Shown: positions 47,837 to 60,293 of the stretch, piece after piece
Layout: each line of letters begins with the position of its first letter
Position numbering within the stretch: position 1 is the first letter of the stretch
Source: Polytrichum commune
Taxonomy: Eukaryota; Streptophyta; Polytrichopsida; Polytrichales; Polytrichaceae
Length of the DNA stretch: 64,000 nt
Assembly (NCBI GenBank): GCA_950295325.1
Contig: OX485809.1
Location: 41,571,081 to 41,635,080, forward strand
Reading direction: 5' to 3'
The notes under the pieces: model-generated
What the model was told of the DNA's origin: nothing
Database searches by the model: none
The model's input: the letters and a program-made list of their open reading frames with translations, nothing else
Translations under genes and position numbers: made by a program

Positions 47837-50213
47837 GGTGACCACAACCACAACGACTCACAACTTATACCGTAACACGAGCGTGATAACTTGGTAACAA
47901 CTATGGTGGGTTATTTTTATCTTATCTATCTAATTATCTATTTATCTATCTATGAGTTTTATTTATCTATGAGGCTAGGGGGAGAAGGAGTCAATGGAAG
48001 AAACGGGAAAGTGGGTTTGAAAGGGGGAGAGGCCAAAGGAAAAGGTCTTGACCCACTTTTTCTCTCGGGCGGCCCGAAAGATGCCGGGCAACCCGGGAAA
48101 AAAGGTAGAGGTTGGAGGGGTCTCGGGAGGTAGGAGGTAGGGAGCTCATTAGGCATGTAGAGAGGTAGGGAGAAAGGGAGGAGGAGCAAGAGGGCGAAGC
48201 CCTGCTCGGTTGGAGATTGATAAAATGCAAGTTTTTTAGAGGTAGAGGAGGCAGAGGGAAGGCAGAGGAGGCGAAGCCCTGCTCCGTTAGGAATCGAGGC
48301 AAGGCAAGGGGAGGCGTAGGGGTAGAGTGCAGAGAGGAGGTGGGGACGTTGAAGCCGAAGGCAGGGCATGATGAGCAAAGTGGGCGGAATAGCACAAGAG
48401 AGGAGTGAGGTGAAATATGGCGGATGCGGCACAAGGTTTGTTGGTCTTGAGCAAGCAACCATGGAGGTGAAGGTAGCCAAATACTGAGCTTCATCGTCTC
48501 ATCCTGGGCGGTAGTCAAGATCGGTCGTAGAACCAGAGGAGGACGAGGATGAGAACTGAGGAGCTCCTTCGGTGACGCACCTCCTCTCAGGTACCGGGAT
48601 GAGACTTCGGTGGGAGCTCATATGAATCAGGAGATTCGCAAGAGCGTAGGCGCATCAATGTCTATGGGCAAGCGTCGGTGGTAGCTACTATATGCTCACC
48701 AGTGGTCATGGTGGGAGTGGAAATGGTGAGAAGGAGGAAGGACAATATTCTGTCGAATCGGGGACATTCTGGAGTTGCAGAACGATTCGTAGCCCTGAGG
48801 CATTGCGTGGTGCGTCTAGGGAATTGTTATTGATCCTCTTCAGGCTCTGTTAGGTAGCCGATCCGGGAAGGAGGTTACAGATCCAAGGTGCAGAGAGCTT
48901 GACCATGTGAACCGCTGGCTGGTGAACCTAGTTTTGGGTCGGTTAGTAATTTTGGAATGCAGGTGGCCGTTTAGATCATGATTGTGGGCGGTTCCTCAAT
49001 TCAACAGGAATTGGCGGTGACGGTGGTGTATGAAGGATCGGAAGAGCAAACTAGAGAGCGGGTGTGAAGGACGAAGCTAGTAGAAGCAGTCAGGAAGGTA
49101 AGATTACTGAGGGCATCCAGTCGAGGAACCTAACAACCGTTGCTAGACTAATGCATTTGGCTGCACGGGTATGCCGCCGAAGGGTGGGCTGATAGTCTGT
49201 GGGGGAGGGAGAATAATTTCGGTGCACAAATAAGGAGGTCGAGCAGAGAACAAGTCTCGGAACCATCACCGCCAGAGGAGTGAGGAGGTTGGGAACGCAC
49301 GACTATTCGGAGTGGACTGCAGACCGGTGGAATTCACAGCAAGGTGTCGAATTGACAAGGGCCTTGACGCATAAGGCGAGGCCAGTAAGGTGCTACCCAA
49401 CAATCGGAAGAAATGGCAGTGGCCGGGGCAGCCAGGGAATCACGGCATCACTGGGAGGACTGGACTTGCAGAAACAGGTGAACTGATGCAATCTGACCGC
49501 CGACCATGTGCAACAGTAGGGAGCGTAGGGGAATCACTTGAGGGGGAGATCCGTAACATATTCTTCGGAGTCTGTACCAACATGAAGCAGGTTCGACCAG
49601 GAGGAGGTTCGGCACGAGGCCTGAGTTCTCGCAGGAGGTGCACCGGTAGTTGCAGGGGTTGCAGAACACAACTGTGGCAATGGGAGTCGAGTTGAATTAC
49701 AAGGTTACTATCAGGAGGGATTGAGTGACCAAGGAGGCTCAAGCCGGTATATGTTGCCGTAAGGTGGAGGGCTAATGGCAGGCGCTGGTGCCAACAATCG
49801 TGGAAACTATGGAGCAAGGTGTGGTTGGAAGACTGCGCTCAAGCAAGGCATACAGTCCCAGGGAGCCATGGCCGAGGCTAGGCAATGAAGTCAGGCTTAT
49901 GTGAAGATTACCCGTGAGCTGCCTTCGGCGGAAGGGGTAGCCTAGTTTGAATAAGGTCCTAGGAAGTAGAGATTTAGGTAGTATAGTTGTTTGAACTAGC
50001 GCATGTATTGCATTGAAATGGCATTGTGATGGTAAGCGTTCTTAAACGCTTGCAAGTGTAATAAAGAGATAAAGGTGTTATACACACCACTTCTACCGAA
50101 CATTTCCTCCTTGCTTGCACTCGTGATGTGAAGATTGAATGTAGCTTAAGATCCCTCACCCGGACTAGGACGCAATCGAAGGGTGAGGGGGATTTGAGCT
50201 TACAACATGTGCA
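47837..50213. other. Purine-rich, GC-richer block without a recognised gene
   Basis: From about 47970 to 49930 the plus strand is dominated by G and A (GGAGG, GAGGAGG, GGTGG), unlike its AT-rich surroundings. The change is sharp on the left, after a (TATC)n run at 47920-47970. Minus-strand open frames at 47959-48518 are Pro/Leu/Ser-rich consequences of this bias. It may be the non-coding part of an unrecognised retroelement. Confidence 0.35.
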
Positions 50214-53097
50214 TTGGTGGTGTGTGTTAATTGTTTTAAGGGAAGTCGGTTGTGTCAAGTAGTATACTACATGTACCTATGTACAAAGTTTGGCTTCATA
50301 TTTTGTGCCAATCAAATAAGGGGGTCCAATGGAAACCTACACCCTATGCATTTAAGGTGGATTCATCCAAAGCTAATCTCAGTAGATAGATTCAAAATGT
50401 CTAGTGTAGATTGTAGGGTCAAATTTGCTAATAGAATAGATATCCAAATTATAAGTAGTTCCCAATGTTTCCACTTTCAACTTACTTGATTGGCATGGTT
50501 CATTTGCCACCATGTATTGTTTGATCCATATACCTAGTTTACACATTTTATGGTTCCTTGTTAATCTTTTCTAGGAGAGAACTCAATACTACATAATAAT
50601 GTCCTCCATTCACTTCAACAGTTCAAGTTCAATGTTGAAATTCCTTTAAAATAACATTAGATTGATCCTAATATAGGGTAGACTCAGGTACATCACTCAA
50701 TAGGATTTTTGTGCACCATATGTGGTTGTGGGGTATTTTGTGCATGCTATTTACCTCCATGACATGATTGAAAAGCTCCATGTACAGTAGTTACTTAATT
50801 CTCTAACATGAGCTATTTCATTCCACCCTACCATTAGTTATATTGCAAATGTCATTGCATTTTTTGATAGTCTAAAGTGTAAAAATAATGTAATTCAAAA
50901 CTATACATATTGGAAAAGTGGTGCAAACAAACATGGCCACAAATATGTAGGATCCATAAATACCATTGCAAATCCATACAAGTGCAAAAAATTGGTTCCA
51001 AAGAAGCACCTCTTTCCAAGAAAATAACATGAGTAAAAATGCAACAAGAAATTCAAGCACAATTTTAAAAACTACGTGTAAATTGGCAAATTTAGGGTTT
51101 AATATTACATTACCCTCATGCATCACAAAAGAGGGCTTAGGGAGGAAACACAACAAGAGTGAACGTGTATTCATAAGCACAACATCCACTCCATGGCAAT
51201 CTAACCCCAGCCGCAATGTGTTCTTTATTTGTATATTGTGTTTGGTGACAAACTTTGACAATTGCTTTGCATCATTCTTATCTAGAGTGTATACAACATT
51301 TGTTGGATATAATGCAATCCACGTTAACTCATTTGCTATAGGTGTGATCATAATTAAACTTGTACCGGCCATGTTGTCTTCTATAATATTGCACTATAAC
51401 TTTTATGTGGTAATTGTTAAGATTTCTCCTCCTTGATTTATTTTGTGCGGGCCAGGAGGACAACCGGTTGTCTTAAAGCGCCAAAATGTGTACCATTGGG
51501 CCTCTGCAAGGCTTGCACCCTACCCACCATGAACCCTCGTATACCCCATTTAGAATGCTACTAGCATTTCCACTTAATCCAAAGTTTGTAAAACTTCATG
51601 TTTTCCTTTTTCCTACACATTTCAAAGTGGATGATAGCATGATCATGTTCCTTTAAACAAAATGCACCCCACAATCTAACCCTATACATAACAAATTAGA
51701 TCCGCCGGAAGGTCTTGCTTGGAGACAATTGTCATGGGTGTTGAATTGAATGCTTTGTTTAATTCTCGCTAGTCTATATTTGGATAGGATGATATTACCA
51801 CTGAGCTGCAAAAAATGTGGACTTGTAATTGGAATGTCTATCAATTTGGAATTGATGTATACCTCTAAAAGAATGGCCGATTGGGGTTTGTAAGCAAACT
51901 ACAGTGTCCTTGTTTACAATTCTAAAGTAATACAAATTATAATGTTTAATTTTTGCCATGTAATTATCAAAACAATGTCCTTGTTTTGATGTCACACTAC
52001 AATCTTTACAACCCACTGATAAATCATAATACATCTTACGCTTGATGATCTTTACTTTATATAAAATAAGACTCATGTATATGTTATAATGTTAATTACA
52101 AGAGATTCAAAGAAACATATATTGTCTTACCAAATGTTTACACTACATAGGGAACTTTTGTGTCAATTCCCAGCACTTACATCCACGGAGGTGATTCAAA
52201 CATTCCACAATTCTAAGAGATTGAATGACTTACATCAAAGAGTAATTCCCCGAAAGCTCATCCCCATCCACATAACAAACAAAGTGGCAAGTATGAAGTA
52301 CGAGACCAATTTAACGCATTCACTCTCACTTGTGGCCATCAAACATAAATACAATCAACACATTCCTCCTCGTTTCACTAGATGACAATATATGAATGTG
52401 CCAAAAAGGCGCAAATCCCAAGAAAGCCCGAAATAAAATGACCAACATTGCAAAGTCATTCAAGCTGCGAACCTTGACAAAAAAAAGAAAAGAAAAAGTA
52501 AAGCGAATTGATGACTTGCGTGTCTAAGCTCAAGCAAAAAACCAAGCTCCAAGCTCCAAACCCAACAAGCCCCTAAACGAGAGCAATACAAGCAAAACTC
52601 TAGCACTCAATAAGGTGGGGAAGATGACCCCTGACTACATCCCAAATTTTTGCCCATTTTTCTCACGATCATCGAATGAATATTTCATCCATCCAACATG
52701 AAACATCCTTAGTGCATGCTTACAAATATATTATACTAAATTATAGAACCTAGGATCGTGAACTTCACCCCCTATATTAGTTCTACTAAGAAGTAATGGC
52801 CCACATAACATTATTCAGATTCATAACAATGTTTTGTGGGATTGACAATGTTCCACAAAATATTCCCTGATATTTCCCACATTCAGTTTGAATGTTATGC
52901 ACATTGTATGCCTATCTGCTTCATTTATAATTGGATTGTCTACTTTTGATGGAGCCTTCATTATTTGGAATTCCTTTATATTTTTTATTGAAATTGAAAT
53001 TTAATCCTCCCTATATTATGCCGCACATCAATTTTAAAAAGCATTAAGTGACCTACCCGGGAGGGTAGTTGAAGTAACCACTACAAGTAAAAACTAA
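50214..53097. other. Gene-less AT-rich stretch
   Basis: The longest frame is 166 codons on the minus strand (51372-50872), with a hydrophobic second half. It matches no family, has no support from context and is not called. Nothing else was recognised. Confidence 0.35.
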
Positions 53098-53129
53098 AAC
53101 ATGCAGGTATAATGCGATTACTTTCTTAA

Positions 53130-54049
53130 CCCCTAAAGGACCGTAAGGCCCCCAGGGGGCTTTTGATTGTAGAAAAGTGCAAATTGGATGAGATTGTTCC
53201 AAAGAAGTCCAAATTTGCGGGGAGAGGACCCTGGCCGTTTTTGCGAGATGGATCCAATGGTCTTTTCCGATCAGAAAATCATGAAGGATTGGATTTTTGG
53301 CGAATTCTTTGAGTTTTCAGTTTTTGGGCCCAATCTCATTGCTTGGAGACTTCAGAGTCCCATATCTTCTTTTCCACACCTCAAAATTTGACGAAAAAAA
53401 TTCCACATGAGGGTCATAATGTTCTTTACATGTGGTAAAAATTTTAGATGTTTTGGGGCACTTCTAAGGACCGTAAGGCCCCCAAGGGGCTTTTGATTGT
53501 AGAAAAGTGCAAATTGGATGAGATTGTTCCAAAGAAGTCCAAATTTGCGGGGAGAGGACCCTAGCTGTTTTTGCAAGATGGATCCAATGGTCTTTTCCGA
53601 TCAGAAAATGATGAAGGATTGGATTTTTGGCGAATTCTTTGATTTTTCAAATTTTGGGCCCAATCTCATTGCTTGGAGACTTCAGAGTCCCATATCTTTT
53701 TTTCCACACCTCAGAATTTGACGAAAAAATTTCCACATGAGGGTCATAATGTTCTTTACATGTGGTAAAAATTTTAGATGTTTTGGAGCACTTCTAAGCA
53801 ATCTGATTCCAGCATAAGTACGAAGTACCCCCTGCCCAAACAATTTCCATCAATCTTCTCAACATTGGCGATTTCTCAGAAATTGTGCGATCTTGTTGAT
53901 CTTTTTTTCATAAACAAGCTATGTAAGTCTTCTTTAGTTTCAACCGTACCGATTGTGAAAATTACCCCACACTAATAAGAAATTGAGCTTGCTACAAGAG
54001 CTAATCAAGAAAACATGACCTAAGCTAAACACCCCCGGTCCTTTAGGGG
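53130..54049. mobile_element. TTAA-flanked piggyBac-like non-autonomous element
   Basis: Inverted ends CCCCTAAAGGACCG and CGGTCCTTTAGGGG are flanked by TTAA at 53126-53129 and 54050-54053. A TTAA duplication with a CCC-starting terminus is the piggyBac signature. The interior has no transposase and is mostly a tandem pair of about 330-bp units. Confidence 0.75.
53137..53796 (+). repeat. Tandem pair of about 330-bp units
   Basis: Units start at 53137 and 53467 with AGGACCGTAAGGCCCCC and are well over 95 percent alike by eye. The unit begins inside the left terminus of the host element, so the duplication includes part of the inverted end. Confidence 0.9.
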
Positions 54050-54396
54050 TTAATTGGACACCTATATTTGATTGATATGTGGTTAGAAGAAGAAGAAGAA
54101 GAAGAAGAAGAAGAAGAAGAATGTTCAAAAGAGGTTGGATTGTGTTTTTAAATTTTCTGAACTACTTCACACTCAACAATGAACACAACTGAGAGAGCCT
54201 ATGTATTCAGTTAAAGATTCAGCAATCATGCACTTCCAGTTGCCATAACTGAAACATGGGATGTTTGGTTTTCAATATGATTTGTGTTGATGCTTCATCG
54301 TAGATTTTCTAATGCCCACAAGTTTCTTTTTGTAAATTTAATCGGCAGAAGTTGGAGAACATGTAAAAGTAATCGAATAACACCGACATACCTTAA

Positions 54397-55229
54397 GCAA
54401 TAACCTTACCAAGGGAGGGGGGTAACCTCTTGTAACTGCTCATTATTGGCTGTACATGGGCCCGGATTTTTGAACCCATTGGACGGTGGGACCGTGGGAC
54501 CGTGGGAGTGGGGCCCGACAAGTAAAGGACCCCAAAGCCATCATTACAAATCAACAAGCCAATGAGGGAGAAGTCCCGGTGCCCATATGTGTAAGGGTGA
54601 GTTTTCATGTAGGCTGCTCATCCATCACATTTTGGTGGGAATAAGGACAAACTCGTTCAAATGTAGATGGAATTTGGTGGGGGCAGGGTTCGTATGTGTC
54701 AACTAGTTACTCCCATCTTTTCAAATCAAGGCCCACCTACTATCCTTCTTCTCCATGTTACAAAGTGTGGAGTTCTAGACCATTTGTCTTCAAACCCTTT
54801 GGTGTCCAACACTTGTAGGTTTCAAGTGCTTTAGTCTAGAGGCCCATGCCCATGTCCGTCCACATTCTAGTAGGCCACCATAATGTGGTTGGTTAGCCAC
54901 TTGTGCTTATCTACATGACAAACACCTCCAACTCACTATCATCTAGAATCCAGTGGGTGGGTAGCCTACATGGAAACTGGTCCTAAGTACACCATGCACC
55001 ATGACACAGTGCCCTAACTTACTTGGAGAAGAATGCCATAGTGGGTTCATTGTAACGTGTGTGGGTTCTTTTTTAATTTTGATTTTATTGGAGGCAATTG
55101 AAACAAACTTCATTTCAATGTGAGTCAAAGTGTACAAAGCCACAAGGGACCTTGAAAAGAAAGCCCGGTGGGCTCTTTTGGGTGCACCCTATGGAACTGA
55201 AACAACCCACAATAAGTAATAAACATGAT
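54397..55229. other. Gene-less stretch
   Basis: No gene was recognised. Short G-rich repeats (GTGGGACCGTGGGACCGTGGG) occur near 54485-54510. Confidence 0.35.
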
Positions 55230-56152
55230 TAACTAAGCCAACATTAGGTGCCCGTATGTTCCAATGCATGATTTTAGTGTTATCTCTATGGTAAAGAAGT
55301 TTGTTTTCTCCCCACACTTAGTCGTGTTTTCTAAAAACGTCATCATAGATGGTGTGACCTTGTCTGCCCACTTGTGAGTCGTGTCCCATGCAATTCTAGC
55401 GTTCTCAACTAGACTTTGCCAAATAAGTTGTTGCGTTTGCTTGCCATCCCACATGGTTGTTGTTAAATGTGAACGTTTCTTTCAACCCAAATGGTCCACA
55501 TCGTGATGCCTCATACCAATAACTAGATTATGGAAAAGTTTGATAAGTGATGAGGGAATTTTCTTTGTGAAAATACCACGGTGCTAATCCAAAGGTTTCC
55601 AAGGCCAATTTGGCAAAGTGGCATGCTATGCATACAACCCTACAATCACAAAATATGTGTAATGCTTCCATAAATGGGAGCAAGGCACATGTGACATTTA
55701 TCATCAATATCTATAATAAACCTAGCTCTCCAAGACTTAACCGCAACTCCTTTATTTATATTGATTGGGTGAATGAGCCTTCCTTTTTGTTGCAAGCCTT
55801 GTCCCACATATTGCCCCATTTCAGTGAGTCTAGGAGAAAGACTGCCATGTCACCTAGAAGGGATTAACCTAGGAAACAAGATTTTTGACTAGAGGAGATT
55901 CGTTATAAGGGAGGAAGTGACCTAAGAAAGTCTTATTTGGTCTTCCACTTAAGCCAATTGGAGTCAATATTCAAAGTATCCTTTATCCCAATTTATATAC
56001 ATTCATACTAAACTTTATTTCTCTCCTTTGCTAATGGTGCACATTCTCAGAAGTCTAAACCACCTTTGTTTGATGGTGATGTCAAGTTCCTTAGGGTGTT
56101 CGTATTCAAGATACTCATGTTGACCAAAATTTGAAAGCCTTTAGGTGCCTGT

Positions 56153-56168
56153 GGGGGGGGGGGGGGGG
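56153..56168 (+). repeat. Poly-G tract (16 bp)
   Basis: An uninterrupted run of 16 G inside the LINE relic. The length may be unreliable because homopolymers are error-prone in sequencing. Confidence 0.8.
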
Positions 56169-56907
56169 AGAAGAGGTAGGAGCCCAAAAACAATCATCAA
56201 TCATAGGTCTAAATAGCTTGCTCCTTTGGAAAATAACTATAGGGTGGGCATCTTGGTTGTTACTTTCAAAGCATCCTACCGAGCTACCAAAGGGGGCTTG
56301 GATGTTGTGATGTTCAACTAACAATTTCCATTGGTTAAGAATGGAGTTTGTCAAAGTTTTAGTTGCCCTATACTCCCTCTATTGAGTTGAAGATTATGAG
56401 CAATTTTAGTCGCGGCATGGGGTTGGTTGTTCTCTAAGTCCCCCATGTTTTGAATGAGGCTAAGTCCACTTATGTCAAGATGAGCTACCCTATTCTTTAA
56501 AAAACCAAACCCAATGCCTTGAATTTCTAGGTGCCACCAAAGACATGTGTTAAGAACTTGGTAACTATCTTGCAGTAGTAACATTGTCACATGTTCTAGC
56601 ATATTCTCAAAGGCTTTCCCAACTCTTTTCCAAATACTAGATCTTGAGGCTGGGAGGAAATGACTAAGGAACATCCATCCCATCCCATTTCTCCATGTCT
56701 TATTCATATTTGGAGAGGCACTACTTTATCTGAAGCGTATAAGTTAAGCATTTGAACGTTTGATCTTTGACTCTCAAAAACCTTGATGGTCCGTTTAACC
56801 ATTAGATTCTTTGTGGCCGTCTCAGGGTCAACGAGGCTAAAACCTCATTCTTAAGTTTGGTACAACAATCCATTCATGCCACTCTAGCTCTAACATGCTC
56901 TAAAGTA

Positions 56908-57545
56908 ATCTCCCACTTAAGTACACACTTTGAAACAGAGTCGTTGGTGCGTACTTAGTTGGTAGGTGCATACTCTACTCATATCGCTTTCTAGACCCTC
57001 TGATTTGATGAATTACAATGGTAGACAGATGAAACTTGAGGCAACCTGCTTGACCGAAGCCCAATGATGTGAAATCATTGCAAAGTTGAACAAGTTGAAT
57101 GCGCCGAGCAAGCAGGCGTTGGGGCGGGAGTGTGAAGTCAATGAAGGTGCCATCCAGAAAGTTGTGGGAATGATGCGAATCGAAGAAGAACCACCCATCG
57201 ATGACAAAATCCAACCTATCGAGACATTCGATGAATCTGTAAGTGCTACCAACTTCAAAGGCTTTGAAGCTCTACTGTTCTTGACATTGATGACCAAATG
57301 CTTTGCTTCGATGTTCAAACGGAAGCTAGACAAATGTATGATGAACTGTGACGATCGTTTGAGACGTTTCAACGAAACGTTAACAAATTGACAATGACTG
57401 TCAAGTTTACAAAATTCATGCATTCACGACAAATGACTCTACATAACATGTTCAAACAATAAAGTACAAACCATGATTTTTGTCAAAAAAATTGCTCACT
57501 TAACCGGGATACGTACTTAGACGGGTGCACACTTAAGCGGGAGAA
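56908..57545 (+). mobile_element. Pogo-like deletion derivative, copy 2
   Basis: Ends ATCTCCCACTTAAGT and ACTTAAGCGGGAGAA are flanked by TA (56906-56907 and 57546-57547). The plus strand keeps a helix-turn-helix-like piece (LNAPSKQALGRECEVNEGAI) joined directly to the tail RIEEEPPIDDKIQPIE...FKGFEAL, with the whole DDE catalytic part missing. Copy 1 at 16818 shares the tail and the ends. It has inserted into the LINE relic. Confidence 0.7.
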
Positions 57546-58270
57546 TATTGTAATTGACCACCCAATAGTTCTTAACAACCCCTTGATGGTCTTGATCGCC
57601 TTTCAAGTCTCTACCCAAAATGTGACAAAAAAAACACAAGATAGATGCAAGTACTTGTTTTACTATTAACCTTCTTCCTGCTAATGAGAGATGTCTTTAA
57701 TGGAGAAATACATAAAAGTAACATCGGGGTTTAGTTTATACCCCGACGTGAATGGGAGCATGTTCTTCTATAATGTGGTCATGTTTAACCAAGCGTCACG
57801 GTAAGGGTGCTTCCTCCCTCTGATGTCTTGAACACCAATATGTGATTCTCGTTTGGATTTTCTTAATGAGAAGATTGTCCACATCATGGATGTTTGATGA
57901 TAGCCCAAATGTAGTCTTCTACATCAATCCATTTCCATTGAAAGGTGTCAAGTTAAATTGGTTTTGCTCTAATAGCACTTTCCCACTATGTTGTTGGTTT
58001 AATCCAATCAACATCTAAGCCCGATGTTGAACTAAATGTGTTGAAAAGTCTAACCAGGTTCCCCACGGCTTCTGCTTCTCCGTCAATTGTAAATGATGTA
58101 TTGTCCACGTTTCGGACGATGATATGGTGTTGTGAATTACCTGGCAAGCTAATCCCTTTAAATATCATATATTCAATGTTTGTTGAGCCATGTGGTTAAA
58201 GACCTTAATGACAAGGAAGAAGTAAGGGGCTAATGGGCAACTTAGGGGGTGACTTAGGAAATTTTAGTTG

Positions 58271-59918
58271 GAATGGTGCAACCAAAGATATGGTGTAGTA
58301 TATTATTTGTACCTAAAGTTTTGAAATTTGCTAAAGGTAATAAATGATGGATAAAATATGTCATATAAAATTACAAATAATATAAGGTTCTATATAAAAA
58401 TATCTAATGTGTTTTTTTAGAAATATTATACCACGTGGGATAAATTATCTCCATGTTGATAATGGAGAATTTGTATGATTTGCAACAATCCCTTCCTCAA
58501 TGTTGCATTGATATATAAATTGGTCTAAGGTAAGTTGTTCAATCCAAACTTAGCATAACCCATTATAAAAAAGAATAAAAAAAGGTAGTGAAATGGAAGT
58601 CATATGTGACAACGGGGATTAGATATACGTGGAATGTATTTGAGACTATGTCACTTATACAAGTTCAACTATTTCTTTATTTTATGCTACATATACACGT
58701 ATGCATTGATTTGAATAACGCATGTAATGAATGGGTTAATTCTAGATAGCGTCGCTTTTGACATTTTTTAATTTCAAATCATTAAGAAGTTTCCTCCAAA
58801 CCCTCCATATGACATCTTGAGGCCCGTGAGAGCCCATAGGCTTTCTCTCAAAAAGAGAAGCCACCATGAAGCCACGTACGCCTTCATCCACCCACATGTG
58901 GGGGCCCCCCCCCCCCCCCCCCCCCCTCAACCATGTGATTCTTTGATGATTCAAGGATCGACAAGTGCAACTTCTATTCAATTTTGTTATGATATGAAGG
59001 AGAACAATGCTTTGAAATGATTCGAACCTCATGAAAGATCACTGAGACTTGAACAAGGAATCAAATTTTTGTTCGTGCGGGTATTTCCCATTATAAAATC
59101 ATCCATCTTTAGTGTGTGGGCAAAACCCCAAACTTAACCAGTTTTCAAAAAATGGCATTCAAGCTTACTTTGAGAGACACACATTAGCCAAATCAATAAA
59201 TTTTGACTACATCTAGAATAGGCATATGAACTCCAAATTTGGAAATTAGAACTGTCACATGTATGAATGCTAATATATATAACGATCACTGCTTTTATCA
59301 AGGGTCCTAATCCATCTTGCCATCCAAATCTAGAAAACAACTACTGCCCCAACTTGAGAACTTCAACTTTGCAATTATTGGATCTTCTTGAAATCATATT
59401 GAAACGAAGAGATTTCTCTTCCCATATCTTCGTAATGGAGTTGGTTGCCACATAGGTTGGTGATATTGGGGTGAATTGCCCTCGACATCAAGGGTGGTAT
59501 GAAGTTCTAAATTCATTGGAACGCACCCATTAGCAACAAAGGGTTTTAAAGGTTAAGGAAGCAAGCATAATTTGAAAATTCATCTTATATATGAGTGATG
59601 CCCTAGTTAGGTGTGGATCTAAGAACAATCACCAAAAAGACATGTGTTAAAAAATGATTGAACTACGTGTTGAAATTTTGTTAACCATAGCTCAATACTC
59701 AACAAAATTGGGGACCTCTTTGATCACTTAACAAGAAAGGAAATATCGAATAAGATATTCATATAAACTCCAAAAATCACGAGGGAAATTGATGTTGATA
59801 CATTTTAGATTTGCCAAATATCTTGCACTAAATTTGTGTTTCATATCCTACAAGAAGTGGGTGTAGAACTGAAAGTTTTTGTTTGAGACCCACTTACCTT
59901 ACCTTACCTTATGCTTCT
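58271..59918. other. Stretch without a confident gene, possible upstream LINE remains
   Basis: A minus-strand frame at 59032-58742 contains RSLNHQRITWLR, faintly like the LINE sequence before the RT domain. The order would fit the relic downstream, but the match is weak. Sequence near 59590-59720 is repeated near 20010-20130. Confidence 0.3.
58905..58926 (+). repeat. Poly-C tract (22 bp)
   Basis: An uninterrupted run of 22 C, preceded by GTGGGGG-type sequence. It may be a homopolymer artefact or a genuine unstable tract. Confidence 0.85.
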
Positions 59919-60293
59919 AAGGTATGTGGTTGTTATTTGGCTCATTTTTCATTTTCTCCAACTTCTATTGATTAGATGTACACAACGAAACTTGTATTGC
60001 AATAGCAAATCTACAATGAAACATCAACAAAAACTGGATAAAAAACTAAACCTCCCCAAATCTAGTTAGGACTATCGAAAGTGCATGTTTGTCGATTCCT
60101 TAATTGGACACGCAAATCCTCTCAATTATGTTCACTATTGAGTGCATGATAAATTAATAAACTTTGAAAAACATGGTCCAATTTGTGAACCTATGTTTTC
60201 ATGGTGTTTATTCTTTCATCTTCACCGAACCACACAACAATCAAGTACAGGTGTCCGATTAAGAAAGGTAACCAAATAACACCCACATGTTAC
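59919..60293. mobile_element. MITE family A, copy 3 (uninterrupted, reverse orientation)
   Basis: Ends near GGTATGTGGTTGTTATTTGG and CCAAATAACACCCACATG are inverted. The body contains TGAAACATCAACA, GTTCACTATTGAGTG and AGGTGTCCGATTAAGAAAGG. The last run gives the undisturbed form of the site where copy 2 was hit by the TTAA element. Confidence 0.7.

Larger units (their letters stand above)
53098..54396. mobile_element. MITE family A, copy 2, split by a TTAA element
   Basis: The left end (ATGCAGGTATAATGCGATTA) and the main body (54054-54396) belong to the same family as 40394-40772 and 59919-60293. The 920-bp element at 53130-54049 sits at a TTAA within the left inverted end. The sister copy at 59919-60293 has the uninterrupted sequence there (TTTCTTAATCGGACACC read on the minus strand), confirming the insertion site. 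A (GAA)n run at about 54089-54120 lies inside the body. Confidence 0.7.
55230..58270 (-). pseudogene. Degraded LINE (non-LTR retrotransposon) ORF2
   Basis: Minus-strand fragments in order are as follows. Near 58250-58170 is a CPLAPYFFLVIKVFNHMAQQ block, a form of the RT motif GCPLSP. 58168-57986 is the RT active-site region, with VDNTSFTIDGEAEAV and NTFSSTSGLDVDW, where YADD has become VDN. 56707-56351 is a post-RT region (QDSYQVLNTCLWWHLE, IQGIGFGFLKNRVAHLD). 56354-56115 contains WKLLVEHHNIQAP. About 55800-55600 is a zinc-binding zf-RVT region (W/D/CHMC...C pattern). 55454-55233 is the tail. Frameshifts and stops are frequent. A pogo derivative (56908-57545) interrupts it. Confidence 0.65.

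Noticed and set aside
47959-48518. Two overlapping minus-strand frames of over 170 codons
   Set aside because: Composition is almost entirely Pro, Leu, Ser and Ala, mirroring the purine-rich plus strand. No domain, no second frame break and no context.
50872-51372. 166-codon minus-strand frame with a hydrophobic half
   Set aside because: AT-rich region, no recognised family and no splice or promoter context. Left as unassigned.
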